From: Methylobacterium sp. J-077
GTDB taxonomy: Bacteria; Pseudomonadota; Alphaproteobacteria; Rhizobiales; Beijerinckiaceae
Assembly (NCBI RefSeq): GCF_022829365.1
Contig: NZ_JAKSYJ010000142.1
Span: forward strand, 62,001 to 126,000
Reading direction: 5' to 3'
Length of the DNA: 64,000 bases
Both the position numbers and the translations under genes were made by a program. The notes beneath the pieces are model-generated. The model was not told the origin of the DNA and searched no databases. It saw only the letters and a list, made by a program, of their open reading frames with translations. Of the stretch, positions 57,120 through 64,000 are shown piece after piece; positions within the stretch are counted from its first letter, which is position 1; every line of letters begins with the position of its first letter.

Positions 57120-60100
57120 TCAGCGAGCCGGCGGCGGCGGAGGCGGTGGCGCCAGCAGGCGGGCCAGCGCCGGGTGGTCGCCGGCCGCGATCCAGGCTCC
57201 GCCCTGCGGATGGATCTGGTTGGCCGCGCTCAGGGTGCCGGCGCGAGCCTGGGCCACGAGTTCGGCGAGCGAAAACGGGCCTTCGACCGTGTCCCGGTAG
57301 ACGTAGAACAGAGCGGCTGGGGGCGGTGGCGGCGGGACGGGCGCGGCCGGGTTGGCGAGGCGGAGCAGGGCCTCGGTCGTGAAGGCTGACGGCTCGATGA
57401 CGCGCTTGTCCACGGCGCGCAGGGCCGGTGGGTCGGCCGGGTCGCGGTTGGCCTCCTCGGCGGGCACGTCGGCGAGGCTGCCCGGGATCGGCCGGGTCCA
57501 GTCCTCGATGCGGGCGAGGAGCGCGTCGAGCAGCCGGTCCGGATCGACCGGCAGGCCGCCGGCCTCGACGGCGCCCTGGCGCCAGCGGCGGCTCAGCGCA
57601 TCCGCCACCGCGTTCCCGACCCCGCCGATCCGGGCCTCGGCGTCGAAGTTCACGGTCTCGCGCCGGGGCGCGTAGGCGCGCTTGGCGGTCCACGCGAACA
57701 GCGCCGCCATCGCCAGGTTCTGGACCGGCGACAGGGCGGCCTCGGCCTCGGCGAGCTGGGCCGCGATCGCCGCGCGCTGGACCCGGTCGAACAGCTTGCG
57801 CCGCAGGGTCCGCTCCGAGCCGACGCTGCGCCAGTCGCCCGGCTCGAAGGCGAAGCGCCACAGCCCGGTCTCGGGCGCGCGCTGGAGCAGGCCGAGGCAG
57901 GCGGCGCGCAGGAACAGCGACAGGGTCTCGCGCAAAGCATCCGATTCCTCGGCCGAGGGGGCGACCGGGTCCGGGAAGCGGAGATAATCCTTGTGATTGT
58001 GGAGCGGGATCGCGTCGAGGCGGTCGAGCTCCTGCGCGTAGGCATTGCGCCAGTCGCGCCGCAGGGGTCCAAGCACGTCGAGCGGCACGCCGGACAATTC
58101 GCAGTAGCAGACGATTCGGCCGCGCTGGCTCGATTCCAGGAAGCCGATCTCGCCGGCGCCCAGCACGGGCGGCAGGCTCGCCCGCAGGATCGGACCGAAC
58201 TCGGCCTGGAAGGCGCGGGAGCCTTCAACCGCCAGGATCGTCTTGAACTGATCGCCCCCCGGGCTGAAGGCGTCGAACCGCGCGTAGATCCACGGCATGC
58301 AGCGCAGCAGCATCAGCTCCAGGGTCTCGCGCTGCTTGGCGGGGGGCAATTCGCGGAGCGCGTCCAGCGCCGAGGGGATGCGGGCGCGGTGCGGCCCGAG
58401 CCGGCGCCGGGCTATGTCGCGCACGGCGTTGAGCAGGTCGGCCCGGGTCTCCTCCTCGCGCAGCAGGGCGAAGATCGCGCGCGAGCCGCCATAGGCCTGG
58501 AACGCCTCGCGCGCCCAGGCGAGCCGCTCGGCGGGCGCGACGACGATTTCTTCGGGCAGGTCGCCCGAGGGCAGGACCAGGAAGGTGCCGCCCGAGGGGC
58601 GCTCGATGGCGTTGCGGATCTCGGCGATGTCGAGGCGCAAGTCGCGCATCAGCCGGCCGACATCCGCGTGGCCCTGGTTCAGAGCGCCGAGCAGGCCGTC
58701 GTAGCGGGCGGCGCCGGTCTCCGGGTCGCGCCCGGTCCGGGTGCCGAGCCTGGCCGAGACCCGGCGCAGCAGCTCGGCCGCCTCGCGGGCGGCCACTGAG
58801 CGGATGCGCAGGACGCAGGCGCCGCGCAGATCCTCCCGGGCTTGCTCCAGGTAACGCTCGGCGTCGCGCCGGTGCGAGAAGATCAGGCCGGGGCGGACCT
58901 GGTCGAGCCGGCTGAGCGAGGCGGAAAAATGCTCGGCCAGCATCTCGTCGGCGAGCCGGGCATAAGTGTCGGCGGCGGCGGTGAGGCGGGCCAGCGCGCC
59001 GCCATCGGCCTCGATCAGGTCCTTCACGCTCTCGATCAGCGCCCGGGCGTAGTCGAGGCCGCCGCGCTCTTGGTCGTCGAGGAGGCGGTAAAGCGCGGCC
59101 GGCAGCGCGCCGTCCGTGTCGGAGAGCCAGGCCGCCTCGAGCTTGGCGCGCACGTCCAGCACCTCGGCGCCGCGGGGGCCGTAGGCGGCGCCCGAGCCGG
59201 TGCGGCCCAGGATGTCGTCGCGCAGGCGCTCGGCCTCCTTGCGCAGGTTCGGCGCCCAGTCCCGGGGGCTGGCGATCTCTGTCCTGATCGCGTCCACCGC
59301 CTCCTCGACACCGAGCGCCACCGATTCCTGGATCGAGGAGCCGTCCGCCCGCTGCAGCAGGGTGCCGACGAGGTCGTATTCGGGGATGCCGGGGGGCGCC
59401 GGCCGCAGCACCTTCGGGAAGGCCTCGAAGGCGGAGAAGCGCAGGGCGAGGCGGTCGGCGCCGAAGCGGTCGCGCTCCTCGACCGTGGGGATGTGGCGCT
59501 CGCCCTGCCCCCGGGCGACGCCGAAGAACGCCTCCACCATACCCAGGCCCGCCCGGGCGGCGTGCGCCTCGAATTCGAGGCTGCCGCGGGTGGCGAGCAC
59601 GGCCTGGCCGAGGGCCGAGTAGTTCAGCGAGAACAGGGCGGCGCGGCCGGCGCGGTCCGGGCTCGGCGGCGCCCATTTGCGCATCTTGTGCTGGGTCTGG
59701 TTGACCCCCGTCGAGCGCTTGCGGCCGGAGAATTCGGAATTGCCGAAATCCTCGAACAGCACGTCGGCCATCATGTCGTAGAGGTCGCCGATGGACGCGG
59801 TGCGCTGGTCGGCGAGGTTCTGGGTGTCGAACAGGTAGACGTCGCTGAACGGCCGCTCGACCCCGCGGGCGACCCGGGCATGGTCGCCCCAGCTCTCGAC
59901 ATAGGGCGGCTCCGGATTGCCGCGCATGGCGTATTCGAGCTCGGACAGGGTCGCGACGCCGTTGGCGAAGACCCGGTCCTTGTTGGCGCCGACATAGCCC
60001 GAGGGCAGGACCAGGAAGAGATCGACCGCGTCGGGGCGCTTGGGCGTCTCCAGCGACGAAATCGCGTAGCCGGCATCGATCACCGCCCCGGAGCCGGTGC

Positions 60101-60674
60101 CGCCGGCCACCGAGGCCACGACGACGACGCGCAGGTCCGTGGCGGTGTCGAGGCCCAGCGCCCGCAGCTGCGCCTCGTTCGAGACGTTGGCCAGCACCGC
60201 GCCGGCCTTGGCGGTGAGCCGGTCCTGAAAGTTGCGCACCTCGTCGAAGAACAGCAGCCGGGCGATGGCGCGGATCTGCCCGGCGCCCTTCGAGGCATCG
60301 ATGCGGGACAGGTCCCGGGCGGGAAGCCAGGAATCGATATGCGGATAGCTGCGCCGCTCGGCCTGGTAGCGGGCGAGGTTGACCGCCTTCTGCAGGGTCT
60401 CGCCCTCGCGGAACGCGACCTTGGCCGAGAGCGCGTCGGTGACCGCCGCCCGGCCAGCCTCGCGGGCCTCAAGGGTGTCGGTGTCGAAATACAGGAAGGA
60501 CGCGGCCGGGAACTGGTCGAGGGCGCTGATCCGCGTCCCGTTCCAATCGGCCTGGAGGATGCGGCGGCGCAGGCGCAGCAGCACCTCCATGCCGGTGCCG
60601 CCCAGCGCCACGAACACGGTCGGACGGACTTTTAGAAGTGTCTCGGTCTCGGAGGCGGGCCGGGCGTCAGCCAT
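57120..60674 (-). CDS. Tubulin/FtsZ-like protein with C-terminal GYF-like domain
   Basis: A 1184-residue protein. Residues 15-400 look like a Tubulin_2-type GTPase: the N-terminal Rossmann glycine motif VFVALGGTGMEVLLRLRRRI (GGTG 25-28) and the tubulin signature VVVASVAGGTGSGAVIDAGY (GGTGSG 191-196). A long, mostly helical middle of about 700 residues has no recognised fold. A Pro-rich linker then leads to residues 1121-1172, a GYF_2-like domain (FYVYRDTVEGPFSLAELVAQ, then WIAAGDHP), ending in seven prolines. I start it at ATG 60674 with GGAGG ten bases upstream. It is the last gene of a four-gene operon with a vWA-like and a membrane protein, suggesting a membrane-linked polymer or scaffold. 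GTP binding and polymerisation are inferred. Confidence 0.8.
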   Translation of the reverse strand: MADARPASETETLLKVRPTVFVALGGTGMEVLLRLRRRILQADWNGTRISALDQFPAASFLYFDTDTLEAREAGRAAVTDALSAKVAFREGETLQKAVNLARYQAERRSYPHIDSWLPARDLSRIDASKGAGQIRAIARLLFFDEVRNFQDRLTAKAGAVLANVSNEAQLRALGLDTATDLRVVVVASVAGGTGSGAVIDAGYAISSLETPKRPDAVDLFLVLPSGYVGANKDRVFANGVATLSELEYAMRGNPEPPYVESWGDHARVARGVERPFSDVYLFDTQNLADQRTASIGDLYDMMADVLFEDFGNSEFSGRKRSTGVNQTQHKMRKWAPPSPDRAGRAALFSLNYSALGQAVLATRGSLEFEAHAARAGLGMVEAFFGVARGQGERHIPTVEERDRFGADRLALRFSAFEAFPKVLRPAPPGIPEYDLVGTLLQRADGSSIQESVALGVEEAVDAIRTEIASPRDWAPNLRKEAERLRDDILGRTGSGAAYGPRGAEVLDVRAKLEAAWLSDTDGALPAALYRLLDDQERGGLDYARALIESVKDLIEADGGALARLTAAADTYARLADEMLAEHFSASLSRLDQVRPGLIFSHRRDAERYLEQAREDLRGACVLRIRSVAAREAAELLRRVSARLGTRTGRDPETGAARYDGLLGALNQGHADVGRLMRDLRLDIAEIRNAIERPSGGTFLVLPSGDLPEEIVVAPAERLAWAREAFQAYGGSRAIFALLREEETRADLLNAVRDIARRRLGPHRARIPSALDALRELPPAKQRETLELMLLRCMPWIYARFDAFSPGGDQFKTILAVEGSRAFQAEFGPILRASLPPVLGAGEIGFLESSQRGRIVCYCELSGVPLDVLGPLRRDWRNAYAQELDRLDAIPLHNHKDYLRFPDPVAPSAEESDALRETLSLFLRAACLGLLQRAPETGLWRFAFEPGDWRSVGSERTLRRKLFDRVQRAAIAAQLAEAEAALSPVQNLAMAALFAWTAKRAYAPRRETVNFDAEARIGGVGNAVADALSRRWRQGAVEAGGLPVDPDRLLDALLARIEDWTRPIPGSLADVPAEEANRDPADPPALRAVDKRVIEPSAFTTEALLRLANPAAPVPPPPPPAALFYVYRDTVEGPFSLAELVAQARAGTLSAANQIHPQGGAWIAAGDHPALARLLAPPPPPPPAR

Positions 60675-60678
60675 GGTC

Positions 60679-61161
60679 TCAGCGCCTCCGGTCGGGTGCA
60701 CGCAGGAACAGCACCAGGGCGGCGCCGAACAGCACGAGGCAGAGGGCGAAGCCGGCCGCCAGCCCGGCCCAGGCCTGCCACAGCCGGCCGATTGTGGCGC
60801 TCACCAGGATCGCGGCGGTGAGCATCAGCGCCGAGAACAGCATCCAGCTCGCGCCGTCGGCGGCGTCGAGCGTGGCGCGGCGGTTGATCAGGTGGGCGCG
60901 CACCCCTTGGCGGACGAACAGGAACAGCACGGCCAGCACCACCAGGGCGGCGGCGCCAAGGGCGAGTTCGGTGGTGGTCGGCCCCCGTTCCAGGGTGCTG
61001 AACGGGTTCGCCCCGGTGGTGGATTGCGCAGGCGGCGTCGGCAGCGGCTCCGCCTGCGGGGCCGGGTTCTGCGGGGTGGGGATGGTGAAATCCTGGCCCG
61101 TCCGGGCCTGGACGCACACGATCCCAGCAGTCCCCACGCCGTCAACATACAAAAAAATCAT
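60679..61161 (-). CDS. Small three-helix membrane protein with Pro-rich N-terminal region
   Basis: A 160-residue protein starting at ATG 61161, which overlaps the vWA gene stop as ATGA. Residues 24-48 are Pro-rich (TIPTPQNPAPQAEPLPTPPA). Three membrane helices follow at about 66-83 (ALGAAALVVLAVLFLFV), 107-124 (WMLFSALMLTAAILVSA) and 129-153. It ends in APDRRR, a cytoplasmic basic tail by the positive-inside rule. No known family. It lies between the vWA and tubulin-like genes and ends four bases before the latter starts, so it is a candidate membrane anchor for the tubulin-like protein. Confidence 0.72.
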   Translation of the reverse strand: MIFLYVDGVGTAGIVCVQARTGQDFTIPTPQNPAPQAEPLPTPPAQSTTGANPFSTLERGPTTTELALGAAALVVLAVLFLFVRQGVRAHLINRRATLDAADGASWMLFSALMLTAAILVSATIGRLWQAWAGLAAGFALCLVLFGAALVLFLRAPDRRR

Positions 61162-62687
61162 GCGCCGGGTCCGGGCTCCTGCAATCGGGTGGCGCGGGCC
61201 GGCCCCCATAGCCCCGCCCGCACGTGCCAGCGGCTGCCGTCAGGGGCGCGCAGGGTCTGGGTGCGGTAGGGCCGCAGGCTGACCCGCTTCGGGACGGCGC
61301 CGAGCATCACGGTCTGCACCCGCGCCCGGGCGAGCGCGAGGCCCCCGAGACCGGCCGCGCCGGCCAGCGCCAGGGCGCCGGAGGCGGCGGCGATCAGCGG
61401 CCAGGGCGAGAACGCCGCCTCGATCCGCACCGGTAGGCTTACCGAGGCTTCCGAGACGCCGCGATAATCGCGGAACAGGCCGGGCAACCGGCCTTCCACC
61501 GCGCGCGCATCCCCAGCCGCCCCGCTCATCTGGTCCCCGGACAACAATCCGCTGCCGAAGATCGGCCGCACGCGATCCAGGAAGGCCGGATCCAGCGCCA
61601 GGCGCAAGTCCGCCAGCCGCAGGGTGAGCGTTCCATCCACGGTGCGCCCGTCGGAGAACAGGCCGGCGAGGCCGGTGGGGCGCGGGATCGGCGGCAGGGT
61701 CAGCACCACGGCGAGCGGCCCGCTCTCGGCCTGGGGGCCCAAGTCGGCGATCTCCGCGGGCGAGACCGCCGCCTGCGCCAGCCCGGCCTCGGTGCCGACC
61801 TCGTTCCAGCTCAGGGCCAGCCGGGCCGCGGCGACCCGCTGCGGGTAGAGCCCGTTCCGCAGATAAGCTGCGAGACGCAGCGCCGTACCGACGGTGGCGT
61901 CGGCCCCGCTCACCACCAGCACGCCGTTCTCCAGGCCGGCCTGCAGCCCACCAGCGTCGAGCCGGTCGAAGCGCAGGGTCAAGCCGCCGGCGAGCACCGG
62001 CTTCAGGCTCACGGGCGGATGGCTGAACAGGGCCTTCAGGCCCGGCGACGCCAGGGCGGCGTCGAGCGCCCGGCCGCCGGCCGCGCCGTAGCCGATGCCG
62101 TAGATGACGAAGCCGCCCTCGGAGAAGTTGCGCCCTTTCAGGGGCATCCGCACCGGGTAGGCGACGATCCGGCTGATCGCATCGGACTCGCGCAGCGCCG
62201 TGTAGAAGGCGGCGGTGTTGCGTTCGACCTCGGCGCTGTTGCCCGGGCTGTTCTTGTTGTTGGTGACCATCCAGATCACCCCGTCCCGGCCGCGCAGGCC
62301 GGTGCGGATCGCGCCGAGCAGAGCGCCGTTGGAATCGGCATCGGCATAGGCGGCGCTGCCGGCCTTGCGCGGCAGGTCGATCGAGGCGATCGCCGAACGG
62401 ACCCGCGCGGCCTCATAGGCGCCCTCGTACAGGATCCGCGGCGAGGGCCGGCCTGGGACCTGTCCGTCCTGGTCGAAGGTCGCCACGGCGATCTCGGCCC
62501 CCGGGATCCGGGCCGCCGCCACCAGGGCCTCGACCAGCGGCCGGAACTGAGAGCCCTCCGCGGTGAGGAACGGCTCCATCCAGCCGGAATCCTGCACCAG
62601 GAACACCTGCCGCACCGGCGCCTCGGCCCAGGCGCGCCCGCCGAGCAGGAGAACGAGGCCCAGCACGGCCCGCACGAGCGCGCTCAT
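61158..62687 (-). CDS. Membrane-anchored vWA-like protein
   Basis: A 509-residue protein. Residues 1-21 are a signal peptide (LVRAVLGLVLLLGGRAWA). Residues 26-190 read as a von Willebrand A-like domain: VFLVQDSGWMEPF in place of the usual DxSxS metal motif, EIAVATFDQDGQ, and WMVTNNKNSPGNS. Residues 200-430 are strand-rich without a known fold. One membrane helix (WPLIAAASGALALAGAAGLG) and a 45-residue basic cytoplasmic tail end the protein. Start ATG 62687 overlaps the upstream stop as ATGA. Topology puts the vWA domain in the periplasm. The vWA call rests on motif order only and should be checked by structure prediction. Confidence 0.68.
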   Translation of the reverse strand: MSALVRAVLGLVLLLGGRAWAEAPVRQVFLVQDSGWMEPFLTAEGSQFRPLVEALVAAARIPGAEIAVATFDQDGQVPGRPSPRILYEGAYEAARVRSAIASIDLPRKAGSAAYADADSNGALLGAIRTGLRGRDGVIWMVTNNKNSPGNSAEVERNTAAFYTALRESDAISRIVAYPVRMPLKGRNFSEGGFVIYGIGYGAAGGRALDAALASPGLKALFSHPPVSLKPVLAGGLTLRFDRLDAGGLQAGLENGVLVVSGADATVGTALRLAAYLRNGLYPQRVAAARLALSWNEVGTEAGLAQAAVSPAEIADLGPQAESGPLAVVLTLPPIPRPTGLAGLFSDGRTVDGTLTLRLADLRLALDPAFLDRVRPIFGSGLLSGDQMSGAAGDARAVEGRLPGLFRDYRGVSEASVSLPVRIEAAFSPWPLIAAASGALALAGAAGLGGLALARARVQTVMLGAVPKRVSLRPYRTQTLRAPDGSRWHVRAGLWGPARATRLQEPGPGA

Positions 62688-64000
62688 GCCGCGCGCAGCC
62701 GCAGGGCGTGGCAGCGGCATTCGGACCGGCTCCACAGGTAGAGCACGCCGTCGTGCAGCAGCGCCCGCGCGTCGCCGATCCGCGACACCGCGAGACCCAC
62801 CGGCAGCCGGCGCAGGCCGGCCCCGTGAGCGTGGTGGAGCACATGGCCTGTCACCGGCGCCGGCAGGCTCGCGCCGCGCAGAAAACCGCCGCGCGGACCG
62901 GGAATGTCGAGGGCGAGCAGGATCGTATCGCGGGCCAGCGCCAGAAGGGGTACCAGCAGGTCGCCGGCATGGGCGCCGAGATTGAGAACCTCCTCGGCGG
63001 CCTGCCACGGCACGTCGAACCGCTCGGCGCCGGCATAGGTACAGGGTCCGGCGGCGAGATGCGGCCCGTCGAGGCGGTTCAGGGCCGGATCCGGCGCCAG
63101 CGCGGCGAGGTGATAGCAGCCGTCCCTCATGCCGAGCTGGTGGTGCAGGTCGGCGCGGTCGCGCCACGGCGCCTGGGCGACGATCGGCGCGAAGCCCCCC
63201 GGCCAGGGGGTGACCCGGGTCTCGTCGCCGAGGGTCCGGCAGGCGACGAACCCGTCCGGGCCTGTCCAGAAACAGTCGCCCAGGCGGTTGGTCCAGGGGC
63301 CGGTGAAATCAGCCTCCGGGGCGGGGCGGCCGAGATCGCGCAGGTCGAGGGCGTTCGATCCGGCGTCTGCCCGGCAGAGGACGAGGCGTCCGCCGCGCTC
63401 GCCGAGGGCGAGGCGGTCGCCGCGGCGCCAGCCGGGGGCCGACAGGAAGCGCAGGCCCGGTGCCCGGGCCTCGGCATGGACGAGGCGGGCTCCGAGCTGG
63501 GGCAGATTCAGGCTGATCAGCGTCTCGGCGGTGGCGTAGGCGATGCCCCTGCGGCCCGCCGTGAGGCCGGATCCCACCGGATCGGGGGGCAGCCGCCCGA
63601 GGCCGGCGAACCTTCGGCCGTCCCAGCCCTCGAATGCGCCCAGATTCTCCTGGAACAGGTAGAGCGCTGCCGGATGTCCGGCCCGGACCAGCGCCGGCAC
63701 GCCGCTCGGCAGCGGCACCTCCGTCGCGCTCGCGAGATCGATATCGAGGATGTCCGGGGCCGGCGCCGGGACCGGCGGCCCCAGGCGCGCGCCGGTCTCG
63801 GGCGCGTACGCGAAGGCGGCCGGGAACGGACGGCCCTGCCGGTCCCGGCGGATGCCCAGATGGGCGATCCGGGCATCGTCCGCGGGGATCGCGACGCCCG
63901 CGACCTCGGCCGCGACCGGCCGCCCCGCCTGGAACCGCCAGTGCTGGCGCCCGGGCAGGCTCGTGACCCGCTCGTCCGGATCGATCGGCCAGACGCCCTC
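62684..64000 (-). CDS. Unknown protein of the tubulin-like operon, 5' end outside the window
   Basis: The frame is open from the window edge (64000) to TGA at 62684-62686, giving 438 visible residues; the true start is beyond the window. The sequence is rich in short strands and Gly/Asp turns repeated at intervals of about 40-50 residues (ALYLFQENLGAFEGWDGRRF, GGRLVLCRADAGSNALDLRD, WTNRLGDCFWTGPDGFVACR), suggesting a beta-propeller-like protein, but no family is recognised. No membrane helix is visible in this part. It overlaps the vWA gene by ATGA and so belongs to the same operon. A GTG at 63718 lies inside the open frame and is not a likely start. Confidence 0.65.
   Translation of the reverse strand, partial: EGVWPIDPDERVTSLPGRQHWRFQAGRPVAAEVAGVAIPADDARIAHLGIRRDRQGRPFPAAFAYAPETGARLGPPVPAPAPDILDIDLASATEVPLPSGVPALVRAGHPAALYLFQENLGAFEGWDGRRFAGLGRLPPDPVGSGLTAGRRGIAYATAETLISLNLPQLGARLVHAEARAPGLRFLSAPGWRRGDRLALGERGGRLVLCRADAGSNALDLRDLGRPAPEADFTGPWTNRLGDCFWTGPDGFVACRTLGDETRVTPWPGGFAPIVAQAPWRDRADLHHQLGMRDGCYHLAALAPDPALNRLDGPHLAAGPCTYAGAERFDVPWQAAEEVLNLGAHAGDLLVPLLALARDTILLALDIPGPRGGFLRGASLPAPVTGHVLHHAHGAGLRRLPVGLAVSRIGDARALLHDGVLYLWSRSECRCHALRLRAA

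Overview
The window is high-GC chromosomal DNA from an alphaproteobacterium. It most resembles Methylobacterium or a close relative. That placement rests on overall gene content, the order of the cell-wall genes, a PleC-like cell-cycle kinase, CtrA and GANTC motifs, and families of palindromic intergenic repeats. It is inference from memory, not a database result. Nearly all genes have strong GC bias at the third codon position, so long open frames opposite real genes are common and were discarded. No tRNA, rRNA, CRISPR array, prophage or intact insertion sequence is visible.

Left part (1-13300). An Xaa-Pro aminopeptidase cut by the window edge is followed by a small gene pair whose second member, a HEPN-like protein, is broken. 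Next comes a DsbD/ScsB-type thiol reductase. A complete phosphate-uptake operon, pstS-pstC-pstA-pstB-phoU-phoB, runs leftward behind a three-repeat Pho box and has hairpins between several genes. Two small genes follow, one of them NepR-like, and then recN.

Middle part (13300-38300). This is one long leftward division and cell-wall (dcw) cluster: rsmH, ftsL, ftsI, murE, murF, mraY, murD, ftsW, murG, murC, murB, ddlB, ftsQ, ftsA, ftsZ, lpxC, then bamD and recN. Several junctions overlap as ATGA or GTGA. Two blocks on the opposite strand interrupt it: a RelE/HTH toxin-antitoxin pair between murB and murC, and a soluble PAS-PAS chemoreceptor between ftsW and murD. Palindromic repeats lie at three of its gaps. 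The RNase P RNA gene sits just upstream of rsmH.

Right part (38300-57000). Glyoxalase I is followed by a divergent arsenic locus (arsH against arsR-arsC), aminopeptidase N and a PleC/PdhS-like membrane kinase. A four-gene leftward operon encodes an OpgC-like acyltransferase, an SGNH esterase, a flippase and a BioF2-like acyltransferase, which suggests modification and export of a surface glycan. A vapBC pair has a toxin gene stopped by one in-frame TGA. The rmlC-B-D-A genes make dTDP-L-rhamnose.

Right end (57100-64000). The most unusual locus is a tightly coupled leftward operon. Its genes encode a protein of unknown fold running off the window, a membrane-anchored vWA-like protein, a three-helix membrane protein, and a 1184-residue tubulin/FtsZ-like (Tubulin_2-type) protein ending in a GYF-like domain. 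This looks like a dedicated membrane-associated cytoskeletal system.
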